From: a virus
Direction: 5' to 3' (one strand)
DNA length: 37,430 nucleotides
IMG/VR virus record: IMGVR_UViG_3300017613_000256
Coordinates: 1 to 37,430 of that record
The notes below the pieces were generated by a model. It made no database searches, was not told where the DNA came from, and worked only from the letters and a program-made list of their open reading frames with translations. Both the position numbers and the translations under genes were made by a program. This document shows positions 16,085 to 23,715 of this stretch, one piece after another. Numbering within the stretch: the stretch's first letter is position 1; each line of letters opens with the position of its first letter.

Positions 16085-16465
16085 CTATCCTATAAAATCA
16101 CTCGTATTGGCATAGAGTGGGTTTGTAAAATCAAGTAAGCCTGTTCCAATTGATCCACTTGTGACAGCGGCAACTGCCCTGCCAACAATGTAGTCACCAG
16201 AGCCAGCAGTTGAAAGGAAACCAGAGGTTGCAACAGTCATTCTTGCACCTATGGCAACAGCACCACCAGCCCTGAACTTCATGATCCCTGTGAAAGCAAT
16301 TGTGGCATGCTCATTGGTTTTGGGTTTGTTCTGCAAAATCCCAATGGCTTCTGAACCATTATTTGCAACCTTGCCATCATCAAGGGCAACAGCCAGATAT
16401 TGATGAGTGTCAAGATCTTCCTTTGCCTGTACTGTGAAACTTTTAAACCAATTTGCAAATGACAT
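16085..16465 (-). CDS. Capsid decoration/stabilising protein, DUF2190-like
   Basis: A 126-residue Gly/Ala-rich beta protein. The arrangement DLDTHQYLAVALDDGKVANN, EAIGILQNKPKTNEHATIAFTG, GAVAIGARMTVATSGFLS, GDYIVGRAVAAVTSG is the typical pattern of DUF2190-type proteins, small trimeric proteins that sit on the capsid lattice. GGGAGGTGAAAAGTA precedes the start. It lies directly between protease and capsid genes, and its start overlaps the protease stop by one base. Confidence 0.75.
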   Translation of the reverse strand: MSFANWFKSFTVQAKEDLDTHQYLAVALDDGKVANNGSEAIGILQNKPKTNEHATIAFTGIMKFRAGGAVAIGARMTVATSGFLSTAGSGDYIVGRAVAAVTSGSIGTGLLDFTNPLYANTSDFIG

Positions 16466-17706
16466 TACTTTTCACCTCCCTCATCTTTGGCATAGGCTTC
16501 TGCCAATTTAGGATCTTTTTGCAAAACAATGTTTGAAGCATCCTCATAGGTCACATCAGGATGCTCCTGCATATATTCCTTGGTTTTTTGTGAAAGCAAT
16601 TCAGCAGGATCTGTCACATCAAAGGTTTTCTTTTTGTCATGAGCCTTTTCATCTGTGACAAGGATCTTGTCCACCTTTTCAAAGATCTTTTTGATCATCT
16701 CAAAGTCAAAGATGTGACCATCATCCTTTGAGTAAGTTCTTTTCTCAAGGTCTGTGACAATCAGATCCCTCTGATAAGGCAACATCTTTCCTGCCTTAAC
16801 CATTTCCTCACAATGTGCTGTAATGCCCTCAACCTCTGCTCTCTGCTTTGCTTCAACTGCTTCCTGCTCCTGCTTGGCAAGTCTATCAGCATATTGTTTT
16901 TTTTCAGCCATCTCCTGCTCTGCTTTCTTTTCAGCATCTTCCTTTTCCTGTTCCAGCTTTGCAAGTTTGGCTTTGTATTCTTGTTCATTCATTTCAGTAA
17001 ATTCCTTTTTGTCTGTGTTGATAATTTTTCCTGCTTCATCTGTTTCAAAAGCATAAGCCTTTAGGCTGTCAAACGAACCCTTGGAGGTGGATTGACTCAA
17101 AAATGCTTCAAGATCTTCAAGATTGTCAACAGCAGGAATGTCTGCACCCAATAGTGCCACACCAGCAAGAACCTTGGAAAAGGTTTCACCAGCATGCTTG
17201 TAATTCCAATAAACTTCTGAACTTATCCTCTTATATCTGCCTGATTGGATTGCCCTCATGATCACATCTGGAACTTGTGTCAATGTTGCAATCAATTTTG
17301 TGCCCACTTTCTTCAAAGACTTAACCCACCCAATTGCAGGTTGACCATCCTTGATTTGCTTTTCATTATGACCCAACTTAACAGGTGGCTTGATTGATTC
17401 CTTGAGAGCTTCAAAGTTTGCCACCATGCTCTCAAGATCCTTGTCTGTGAACTTGTCCTTGTTCCACACACCAACACTCATCACCTCTGCATCAAACTCA
17501 TGGGTCTTTGCCAACTTCACCCACTTATCATCCTGCTTTTTCCAGCCAGCATTGGTGACTGCACCCCAAGCAATCTTGTTGGCTTTTTCCTCATCCTGAT
17601 CTTTCTCATGGGATGAGTTGAAAGCATTTCTGAATATTGTCTGTGCTTCTGCTGGAAGTGCCTTTTTGACTGCATCTGGCAAATCATTATTTGTTTTGTA
17701 TGGCAT
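16465..17706 (-). CDS. Mu gpI-like head maturation protease with N-terminal ChaB domain and scaffold-like tail
   Basis: 413 residues in three parts. Residues 1-62 match a ChaB domain (LPDAVKKALPAEAQTIFRNAFN followed by EEKANKIAWGAVTNAGWKK). Residues about 68-200 resemble the gpI protease of Mu-like phages: VMSVGVWNKDKFT, VKLGHNEKQ, GQPAIGWVKSL, GRYKRISSEVYWNY and AGVALLGADIPAV. Residues about 235-300 are a Glu/Lys/Gln coiled coil, as in scaffolding parts that are cut away during head maturation. A ChaB module on the protease is uncommon in reference Mu-like phages but known in environmental ones. GAGGGAGTTTC precedes the start. Confidence 0.75.
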   Translation of the reverse strand: MPYKTNNDLPDAVKKALPAEAQTIFRNAFNSSHEKDQDEEKANKIAWGAVTNAGWKKQDDKWVKLAKTHEFDAEVMSVGVWNKDKFTDKDLESMVANFEALKESIKPPVKLGHNEKQIKDGQPAIGWVKSLKKVGTKLIATLTQVPDVIMRAIQSGRYKRISSEVYWNYKHAGETFSKVLAGVALLGADIPAVDNLEDLEAFLSQSTSKGSFDSLKAYAFETDEAGKIINTDKKEFTEMNEQEYKAKLAKLEQEKEDAEKKAEQEMAEKKQYADRLAKQEQEAVEAKQRAEVEGITAHCEEMVKAGKMLPYQRDLIVTDLEKRTYSKDDGHIFDFEMIKKIFEKVDKILVTDEKAHDKKKTFDVTDPAELLSQKTKEYMQEHPDVTYEDASNIVLQKDPKLAEAYAKDEGGEK

Positions 17707-17730
17707 TTTGAAACTCCCTCTGTTTGTAGT

Positions 17731-17820
17731 GGGTGAGCAAGCACTTCATCAGAGCCAATCTCCAAGTCAATGCTTGCTCAACCCAAGGAGAAAATATTGA
17801 ACATTGCTCCCCTGCGGAGC
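17731..17820. other. Two stem-loops between the radical SAM gene and the protease gene
   Basis: The 119-base gap 17707-17825 contains a long imperfect stem: 17731-17743 GGGTGAGCAAGCA pairs with 17771-17784 (TGCTTGCTCAACCC) with one bulge, loop about 27 bases. Nearby is a small perfect stem GCTCC-CCTGC-GGAGC at 17806-17820. On the minus strand the small stem follows the radical SAM stop and the large one lies ahead of the protease start. The small stem is followed, in transcription order, by an A/T-rich stretch without a clean U-run, so attenuation or RNA processing is as likely as termination. Confidence 0.55.
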
Positions 17821-17825
17821 CCTCA

Positions 17826-18533
17826 TCAAGCAACCTTGATCAACCTGCCAACCTCTGATATGTGGTGACAGGTTTCACACAGTTGAAATGGTTGCACCTG
17901 CTTCTGTGTGAGATCCTCTGTGACATGGGAGAAAACACCTGTTGCAAATGCATCAATGCAACAGTTGGTCACATCTCCATTTGACATGACCATCACCTGC
18001 CCTTTGTTAAGCCAAGGACACTCCATGCCTTTTGTTTTGTAATAATCAGGGTGAAACCAATCCACCTGCCCTGCCCAATTGTTTGGGCTGGTCATAAAGT
18101 CCATTGAAATCTGTCCATCAATTCCAACCTGTCTGAAATACCTGATTGTCTGTGCAACAGATCTGGCATTGTGACCTGTTATGTCAATTGATGAGATCCC
18201 TGCTTTCTTTAGTTTGACAGCAAGCTCAAATGTCATGTTGTTGCCATTTGTGTTCAGGTGGAGCTTTTGCCTGATTGGTAAATGCTTTCTTGCATATTCA
18301 ACCATCTCTGCAAGGTCTGGATGCAATGTGGGCTCACCCACACCAAAGAGATTCAACTCCCTCTGTGTGCCCTGCTTGCTGAAATGGATCACCCACTTGA
18401 TTGATTCATGAAATGTTTTCCAATCCATCCAGCCTGTTTCCCTGTGCTTGCCCTGTATTGGAGCAGGGCAATATTCGCACCTGTTGTCACAGATGGATGA
18501 GGTTTCAATTGTGTTGATTGTGGCTATTCTCAT
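17826..18533 (-). CDS. Radical SAM enzyme with SPASM-like C-terminus (copy 1)
   Basis: 235 residues. The CDNRCEYC motif at residues 15-22 is CxxxCxxC, the cluster-binding signature of radical SAM enzymes. NLFGVGEPTLHPDL near 63-76 is the GGE-like SAM motif, and LNTNGNNM follows. The C-terminus has a SPASM-like Cys set: MECPW, GDVTNCCIDAF and LCETCHH. Such proteins bind an auxiliary Fe-S cluster and modify peptides or sugars. At 235 residues it is a compact version. A second related copy lies 529 bases upstream. The ATG lies inside the last codons of the HTH gene (29-base overlap). Substrate unknown. Confidence 0.85.
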   Translation of the reverse strand: MRIATINTIETSSICDNRCEYCPAPIQGKHRETGWMDWKTFHESIKWVIHFSKQGTQRELNLFGVGEPTLHPDLAEMVEYARKHLPIRQKLHLNTNGNNMTFELAVKLKKAGISSIDITGHNARSVAQTIRYFRQVGIDGQISMDFMTSPNNWAGQVDWFHPDYYKTKGMECPWLNKGQVMVMSNGDVTNCCIDAFATGVFSHVTEDLTQKQVQPFQLCETCHHISEVGRLIKVA

Positions 18534-19062
18534 TTAATGTGAATCCTTTTTCTCTTGCTTTTTTATAAACAAATTTCTCTATTTTCGCAAATAATTCAAA
18601 GGTTGGATAAAACCCTCTTTCAAGTTGACTATATCTTGCTTGTGAAATGCCCATTTTTTCGCTCACATCAACCTGCCTTAAACCCAACACTACACGAAAC
18701 ACTTTAAGAAAGTTTCCTTTAAGTTTTCCCACCGATGCCTCATAGATAAGAGAATCAATGCCCTCTTGATAAGTGAGGGGTCTGTTTGATGTTAAAATAT
18801 CTATCCAATCAAAAGGTGGCTTTTTGATTTTTTTTATTCCTAAAGCTTTTAACCAAGCAAGACCATCCATTTTTTGTTTTACTTGTTTTACTTTTGGAAT
18901 TGGCTTTGATATTGAATTGAATCGCTGATAATCTTGCTCACAAGAAAAAATATAATCAATGCCATAGGTTTTTTCGTCTATCATTTCGTCATTAAGGTAT
19001 GAAGATGCAACATCATCTGAAAAATAATTATTGTTTGTTTTCATAAACTCAAAAACATCCAT
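18505..19062 (-). CDS. HTH (XRE/Cro-like) protein inserted between the two radical SAM genes
   Basis: 185 residues from MDVFEFMKTNNN; the ATG overlaps the upstream stop. The C-terminal third carries a helix-turn-helix: LKVFRVVLGLRQVDVSEKMG then ISQARYSQLERGFYPTFEL, like transcriptional regulators of the XRE family. The N-terminal part (DYIFSCEQDYQRFNSI; KPPFDWIDIL) is unfamiliar. It is more A/T-rich than its neighbours and has 7 CpG in 558 bases against about 2-3 per kb elsewhere, so it looks recently acquired. It might control the cassette or be an antitoxin-like remnant; no toxin gene is adjacent. Confidence 0.75.
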   Translation of the reverse strand: MDVFEFMKTNNNYFSDDVASSYLNDEMIDEKTYGIDYIFSCEQDYQRFNSISKPIPKVKQVKQKMDGLAWLKALGIKKIKKPPFDWIDILTSNRPLTYQEGIDSLIYEASVGKLKGNFLKVFRVVLGLRQVDVSEKMGISQARYSQLERGFYPTFELFAKIEKFVYKKAREKGFTLNENSHNQHN

Positions 19063-19781
19063 TAGGCAACCTCCCTCCCATTCAGGATGTATTCTGGAAT
19101 TGTTTGATGGCATGTTTCACAAAGCTCATAGGGCTTGATCTCTCTTTTAAGCAGATCATCATCAAACACATGACCAAACACACCCAAATTCCTGTAATCA
19201 TAACAGCAGGGAGTGACATTGCCCTCACTCTGAATATAACCTCTGCCATCAATAAGTGGGTCACATTGAATTTTCAGTTTCACATCAATGCTGTTTTCTG
19301 GCTCTAACTGTCCAGCCCAATTGTGAGAGTACAGGACAGCACCAAGATTGACAACACCCTTGAGCCCTGCATTGTGCATAATATAGGCAGACCTCCTCAC
19401 ATGGAATGGTGAATGGATGCTCAAGTCAATCTGGTCAATGCCTGAATCTTTCAGATCCTTTGCAAGCCCTCTGGTCATGTTGACTCCATTGGTGGAGAAG
19501 CAGACTCTGCGATCATCAACAACAGCCCTGACTCTTTTTATCCTTTCGATCAGATCAGGATCAAGGCAACTCTCTCCATTGCCATTAAGATTGATCTCCT
19601 GCTGTGTTCCCCTGTCACAGAGGATTTTCAGCCAATGCAATGACCTTTCAAACACAGAGTTTGTCATTATCCCTGCATCTCTATCTGGATGCTTCACCAA
19701 AAGCCTGTTGATGCAATATTTACATGCAAGATTGCAGACAGATGAAAGCTCAATTGTGGTTATGGTTTTAAGGGTTATCAT
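19062..19781 (-). CDS. Radical SAM enzyme with SPASM-like C-terminus (copy 2)
   Basis: 239 residues with CNLACKYC at residues 16-23 as the radical SAM cluster motif, NLNGNGESCLDPDL near 64-77, FSTNGVNM near 94-101, and a C-terminal SPASM-like set: IQCDP, GNVTPCCYDYRN and LCETCHQT. It shares the framework of the downstream copy (same Cys positions, the same -WAGQ- element near residue 155 and the same LCETCH end), so the two are paralogues. Together they may act in turn or as a pair on one substrate. It overlaps the zinc-ribbon gene by 4 bases. Confidence 0.85.
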   Translation of the reverse strand: MITLKTITTIELSSVCNLACKYCINRLLVKHPDRDAGIMTNSVFERSLHWLKILCDRGTQQEINLNGNGESCLDPDLIERIKRVRAVVDDRRVCFSTNGVNMTRGLAKDLKDSGIDQIDLSIHSPFHVRRSAYIMHNAGLKGVVNLGAVLYSHNWAGQLEPENSIDVKLKIQCDPLIDGRGYIQSEGNVTPCCYDYRNLGVFGHVFDDDLLKREIKPYELCETCHQTIPEYILNGREVA

Positions 19782-20155
19782 ATTGCTTCTTCCATGCTGA
19801 TATATCTATCAATTAAACTTAAATTTACAGATGATCTGCATTTTGTGCATAACAAACAAATATATTTCCAATCACCAAGTTTTCTAATTATATCAAATTC
19901 ATGATCATTGCATCTTGGACAATAAATTAAATCCATATTTGGCAATGCACCCCTCCCATCTTCACTTACCCCAAAATCATTGATAACAAAATGGATGCAT
20001 TTGCATGAGGATTTTATTTCTATATGATTTAAATCATCACAGGTTGATGCACATATCCATGTAATCTTTTCATGACATTTCCTACACTTAAATGTCATAA
20101 GCATCTTATCATCAACTTCTGTTCCTGCAAGCCTTCTCAAATCTTCAACTTTCAT
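19778..20155 (-). CDS. Zinc-ribbon protein of unknown function
   Basis: 125 residues with several CxxC knuckles: CRKCH near 24-28, CASTC near 35-39, CKC near 51, CPRC near 79-82 and CLLCTKC near 99-105. This is enough for two structural zinc sites in two similar halves. It begins MKVEDLRRLAGTEVDDKML. It overlaps the sulfotransferase-like gene by 4 bases. It might recruit the acceptor molecule or bind nucleic acid; no specific family is recognised. Confidence 0.6.
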   Translation of the reverse strand: MKVEDLRRLAGTEVDDKMLMTFKCRKCHEKITWICASTCDDLNHIEIKSSCKCIHFVINDFGVSEDGRGALPNMDLIYCPRCNDHEFDIIRKLGDWKYICLLCTKCRSSVNLSLIDRYISMEEAI

Positions 20156-20721
20156 ATCCTCTCCAAGTTAATTCCTGCCTGATCATAAGTGCTGTGTCCT
20201 GTGTTGTGTGTGCCTTTCATCATGTTCTTTTCATACCTCACACCCAAGAAAGCACAGATTCTCCTCAACTCAACTGCTGTCCTCAAGAGCAGATCCTCAA
20301 ATGACACTTGGATGATCCTGTCAGGGTGCTTCTCCCTGATCTGCCAATATAGGGATCTTGACCATTCCCAATTTTCCTTATAGATGCTCTCTTTCTTGCC
20401 TTTCCAATATCTTGAAAACCTCCTGATGAGCCACACCATCTTGAAGTGCTCTGCAAGGCACAAAATGTCTTTATCTGTCCAACCTCTTGATTTCAACTGC
20501 TCAAGAGGAACTTTGTTTGCCCATATCACTCCATTATCTTCAACCAGCTTTGCCAGAGCAATCCAATGCAGGATCTCATTGACTGCTGGCTGAACCCTGC
20601 CACTCTTGTTTTCCTCAAATTCAACATGCAGTTTTGAGTGGGCATTTAAAAGACCCCTCAACAATGATGTGCCACCACCACCATTGCCAATCAACATAAA
20701 GCGATTGAATGAACTGATCAT
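20152..20721 (-). CDS. Sulfotransferase-family protein
   Basis: 189 residues. The N-terminal FMLIGNGGGGTSLLRGLLNAH (residues 8-28) is the P-loop-like 5'-phosphosulfate-binding signature of sulfotransferases, in which GxxxGGTS..LL..LL..H is typical. Later IIQVSFEDLLLRTAVELRRIC (about 136-156) matches the region after the 3'-phosphate-binding site, followed by FLGVRYE. It would transfer sulfate from PAPS to a hydroxyl of a sugar, lipid or protein. It is short for the family (usually 250 or more), so the acceptor-binding part is reduced. It overlaps the portal gene stop by 4 bases. Its presence among virion genes suggests a structural or surface substrate. Confidence 0.7.
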   Translation of the reverse strand: MISSFNRFMLIGNGGGGTSLLRGLLNAHSKLHVEFEENKSGRVQPAVNEILHWIALAKLVEDNGVIWANKVPLEQLKSRGWTDKDILCLAEHFKMVWLIRRFSRYWKGKKESIYKENWEWSRSLYWQIREKHPDRIIQVSFEDLLLRTAVELRRICAFLGVRYEKNMMKGTHNTGHSTYDQAGINLERI

Positions 20722-22907
20722 GCAAATCCTGCTTGTGGCTCAATCCTTGGCTTTGTGCTTTCCTTGCCATCCCAATTGTCAACAGTTGTCACAGGAATTA
20801 AAATGGATCTGCACATATAATGATTGGGAGGAACATAAGCACCAAAATCTCTCTGGATCTTGCCATGCAAGTGTGAACAAATCTCTGTTGTTCTTGAATC
20901 CAAAATGGCTGAATATTCATAAGCCCTGACAAAGCCTTTCAGGTCAGGATCTCCAAACACACTCATCCTTGCCTGATTGACTGCATCTGCTGTGTTGGTT
21001 CTGGCAATATTTTCCAGCCTGTGAGGAATGTTGACTGCCCTCCCACCAGCATCCACCTCTGGCAACATCTGCATGAGCTCTGTGTCATAAGCCATTGCAC
21101 TTATTGTGTCAGATAGGGTCTTGTCATACTTGATGGCATTGTCCAGCACATTCTGAACAGCCTTGAGCACATCTTTGTCAACCACCCCTGCAATCTTCAT
21201 TGCCCTGCTTGAGAGATATTTCTCTGCTTGCCCTCTGTCCATGCCCGGTCCAATTCTCTGGAAAGATCTCTTTCTTGGCAATTCCTTGATTGCCATTGCA
21301 TAACCATCATCAAGTATAACTTGGAGATTGTTTCTAATCACTTTCCTCAATTGGCTCACAAGACCAGATGGCATTGCAACAACCAAGATCTCTTTGGGCT
21401 TAACACTTCCAAATGACCTGTCACCACAAACCTTGATGATCTGCTTTTGCAGGGAGAGGTTGGTCTTTGCCATCACATCATTCATGTCTTTAATGAAAAT
21501 GCTGTCCTGCCTGTCCAGCGATTTTTCCAGCCTTGAAAAGTTCACTCTTTTCACCCAAGGCTTATCTTGAAACTCTTTCAGGATGAGCTCTGCCTTTTCA
21601 AATGGTTGGGCATTGACCCATTCCTCATTGTCTGGCACTTCTTCTGGTTCTTCTTCTGGCTCAACCTCCTCCTCCACCTTTTCAGGAAAGCCCACCATGT
21701 TTCTCAAGTATGCTTCATCAGAATCAGACTTGGTGACAGCACCACCCTTGACCAGATCATTCCAAGTCTTTGCAATCTCCATCTTTTGCTCATCAGATAT
21801 GGGCTCAAATGTAAATGCTGGAAAGTCTTTAGTGCCAAAGTTCCAGAGGGCAAGCTCCTTGAACATCTGCTCATTGAGTGCTTGGGAAAGCCTTGAAGCA
21901 ATTGCATCCAAGATCCAGAAGAATGAGAGGAGTTGTGTGTCACCCAATGCCCTGCTCCCATGCGGCCCTTGCTCTGCAAGCCCTAACAGGTTAGGCATCA
22001 GGATGGATCTTGAAATGCCTGTGTTGTAACCAGAGATTGCTTCTTTAAAGGCTTCTGTCCTTAATGGCTGGATTGTATTCAGGTTGACTGATTCTGGCAG
22101 TTGTGCTGACATTCTGGCAGATATGTTGTTGAGAAGATTTTGGAGGTTCTGCTTCTCCACCTCACTCAAGTTGCCTGTCACTTGAGCCCACACAAATCCA
22201 CTTGCATGTCTTTCAAGGTGAATGTTCTGGAACTTGATGGCAATGTCCTTTGACCACCAATCCCTGTAACAAGCCCTTAAATCAGATTCACCATAATGGG
22301 CATCTATGTCAGACTGATGAACAAAGTGAATGACTTTGTTGAGAGGGATCTCCTTTGGCTGTCCTGCTTGATCCTGCTCCAACTTGAGAATGTTCCCATG
22401 ATCATCTGTGATGAACCCACCATCAAATGAGTCAAAGGGTCTTAACTTCAATGACTTGACTCCCCAATATGCCCTTTCTTGCCAATCAATTGGGCAATAG
22501 ACTTTCTCTGTGATGGAAAAGCCATTGTATAAACCAGACAGGATGCCAAGCAGGTTGTCATCAAATGAGCCCTCTATCTGGTCAACCATCACATTAAAGA
22601 AATCTGCCATCTCTGCATGATCCTGCCTTTCCTCTCCATTCTCATCCACACCCACTTGGAAATAATAATCTCTTGATATGACAGCATGTGACTTGAATTG
22701 GAGAGCGGCTTTCACCTGATCATCCCTCATCATCTTCTTATAGATGCCAGCACCCTTGCTCCCAATGAGAGCATCTGGATTATATTTGGGAAAGTCTTTT
22801 GCTCTGTAAAGATTGGAGTCCTCCCAACCAATCTCACCCTGCTGTGGAGGTGGAATCTCTGTTGTTGGGTCTGTGTATCTTGATTTGATGAAGTTTATTA
22901 AGCCCAT
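20718..22907 (-). CDS. Portal protein (DUF935/Mu gp29-like) fused to a MuF-type head morphogenesis domain
   Basis: 729 residues from MGLINFIKSRYTDPT; an AGAGGGTTAAA site supports this ATG, while a GTG at 22949 has none. Residues about 60-430 show the portal pattern: YNPDALIGSKGAGIYKKMM, HAVISRDYYFQVG, LGILSGLYNGFSITEKVY, VIHFVHQSD, NLLGLAEQGPHGSRALGD. Residues about 480-729 contain the MuF part, ending AILDSRTTEICSHLHGKI, then PPNHYMCRSILIPV, the D..T..C..H-G and H..CRS signature. Fusion of gp29 and gpF is an unusual economy; they are separate genes in Mu. It forms the ring through which DNA passes. It lacks a neighbouring separate gp30. Confidence 0.85.
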   Translation of the reverse strand: MGLINFIKSRYTDPTTEIPPPQQGEIGWEDSNLYRAKDFPKYNPDALIGSKGAGIYKKMMRDDQVKAALQFKSHAVISRDYYFQVGVDENGEERQDHAEMADFFNVMVDQIEGSFDDNLLGILSGLYNGFSITEKVYCPIDWQERAYWGVKSLKLRPFDSFDGGFITDDHGNILKLEQDQAGQPKEIPLNKVIHFVHQSDIDAHYGESDLRACYRDWWSKDIAIKFQNIHLERHASGFVWAQVTGNLSEVEKQNLQNLLNNISARMSAQLPESVNLNTIQPLRTEAFKEAISGYNTGISRSILMPNLLGLAEQGPHGSRALGDTQLLSFFWILDAIASRLSQALNEQMFKELALWNFGTKDFPAFTFEPISDEQKMEIAKTWNDLVKGGAVTKSDSDEAYLRNMVGFPEKVEEEVEPEEEPEEVPDNEEWVNAQPFEKAELILKEFQDKPWVKRVNFSRLEKSLDRQDSIFIKDMNDVMAKTNLSLQKQIIKVCGDRSFGSVKPKEILVVAMPSGLVSQLRKVIRNNLQVILDDGYAMAIKELPRKRSFQRIGPGMDRGQAEKYLSSRAMKIAGVVDKDVLKAVQNVLDNAIKYDKTLSDTISAMAYDTELMQMLPEVDAGGRAVNIPHRLENIARTNTADAVNQARMSVFGDPDLKGFVRAYEYSAILDSRTTEICSHLHGKIQRDFGAYVPPNHYMCRSILIPVTTVDNWDGKESTKPRIEPQAGFA

Positions 22908-23161
22908 TTTAACCCTCTGATTTTTTTTCAGCCCTTTGTTATCAACCACTTACACTTGCCATTTCCTGATTTGCTCCCTGCAAACCCTTGCCAACTCTTG
23001 TCAACAAAAAAATAAATTTATTTTCGTGCCAGCAATATCAATGCTTTAGACAATCAATTCCTTGCAAATCCTTTAACACCAACACTTTCTGAAAACCCAA
23101 TATGGTATAATAAGATTGAATGTTCCAAATTGCTCTTTGAAAATCTGAAAGGAGGTAACCC
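22908..23161. other. Spacer between the portal gene and the rightward gene pair
   Basis: 254 bases. Apart from the extended -10 promoter near 23103 it has an A/T-rich palindrome AATAAATTTATT near 23010-23022 and no clear ORF on either strand. No convincing leftward promoter for the portal gene was found; transcription from the terminase side through the plus-strand pair is possible. Confidence 0.5.
23103..23111 (+). promoter_or_regulatory. Extended -10 promoter for the rightward gene pair
   Basis: TG-G-TATAAT is a perfect extended -10 element; the -10 hexamer is 23106-23111. No good -35 is present at 16-18 bases, which extended -10 promoters do not need. The start codon of the first gene lies 50 bases downstream after GAAAGGAGGTAACCC. 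Confidence 0.7.
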
Positions 23162-23410
23162 ATGAATTATGGATTTCCACCAACCAAGTTTGACAAAGAA
23201 CTTGCCTTGAGATTGGAAGCTCTGTGTCTGACCCTCCCCAAAGACTCTCATGGCATGAGCCCTTATATTGAGAGAGATGGCTTATATCAGGGAGTCAGGA
23301 TCAGGAGGATCACCCACTATAATGATTCTTTCAGACAGGAAATTGTTGATGAAGCAGAAAGAATCTATAAAGATGTGGAGGTGAATCATGTCAAAGATCT
23401 CAATCAATAA
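23162..23410 (+). CDS. Small protein in the inserted rightward pair, unknown function
   Basis: 82 residues; a textbook AAAGGAGGT site lies 7 bases before the ATG. The sequence is mostly helical at the ends (FDKELALRLEALCLTL; SFRQEIVDEAERIYKDVEV), with a central IERDGLYQGVRIRRITHYN. No known domain was recognised. It is transcribed against the surrounding late genes from its own promoter, as are moron genes of temperate phages. It overlaps the next gene by 23 bases. Confidence 0.7.
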   Translation: MNYGFPPTKFDKELALRLEALCLTLPKDSHGMSPYIERDGLYQGVRIRRITHYNDSFRQEIVDEAERIYKDVEVNHVKDLNQ

Positions 23411-23684
23411 GCCTGATGGCAAAGGCAATGACTCTTTCATTCTGAATTGTTCTTGCACCTTTGAGCCAAAGAACCCTCATCTCTATGAGCATGCTCCCAA
23501 GTGCAAGCACAATGATGGCAGGTGGGTCATTGTGGATGATGCTAAAAAAATCCACTTCTTTGATCCTGCCACCCAACTGCAAAAAGATTTCTGGCTTGAT
23601 GATTGCAGGGAGAATTATAATTTTGATGGAGCAGAATATCTCAAGTGGCTTTGCTTCCCCTGTGTCACCATTCAAGAACCTTAA
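23388..23684 (+). CDS. Small Cys-containing protein in the inserted rightward pair
   Basis: 98 residues, beginning in the last codons of the gene before it. Cys residues occur in NCSCTF (about 21-25), HAPKCKH (about 40), DDCREN (about 72) and WLCFPC (about 87-91), so a zinc or cluster site is possible. Central HFFDPATQLQKDFWLDDC is distinctive. No family recognised. It ends 31 bases before the stop of the convergent terminase gene; no hairpin terminator was seen in that gap. Confidence 0.65.
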   Translation: MSKISINKPDGKGNDSFILNCSCTFEPKNPHLYEHAPKCKHNDGRWVIVDDAKKIHFFDPATQLQKDFWLDDCRENYNFDGAEYLKWLCFPCVTIQEP

Positions 23685-23715
23685 ACCTTAACCTTGCAGT
23701 TTGGAACATTCATTT

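Noticed and set aside
17806-17820. Intrinsic terminator after the radical SAM gene
   Set aside because: The stem is only five base pairs and is not followed by a proper U-run; kept as an undefined stem-loop instead.
21583-22029. Plus-strand open frames within the portal gene
   Set aside because: Antisense shadows of the DUF935-like frame without start signals.
22908-22949. GTG start extending the portal protein by 14 residues
   Set aside because: No ribosome site before GTG, while AGAGGG precedes the internal ATG.
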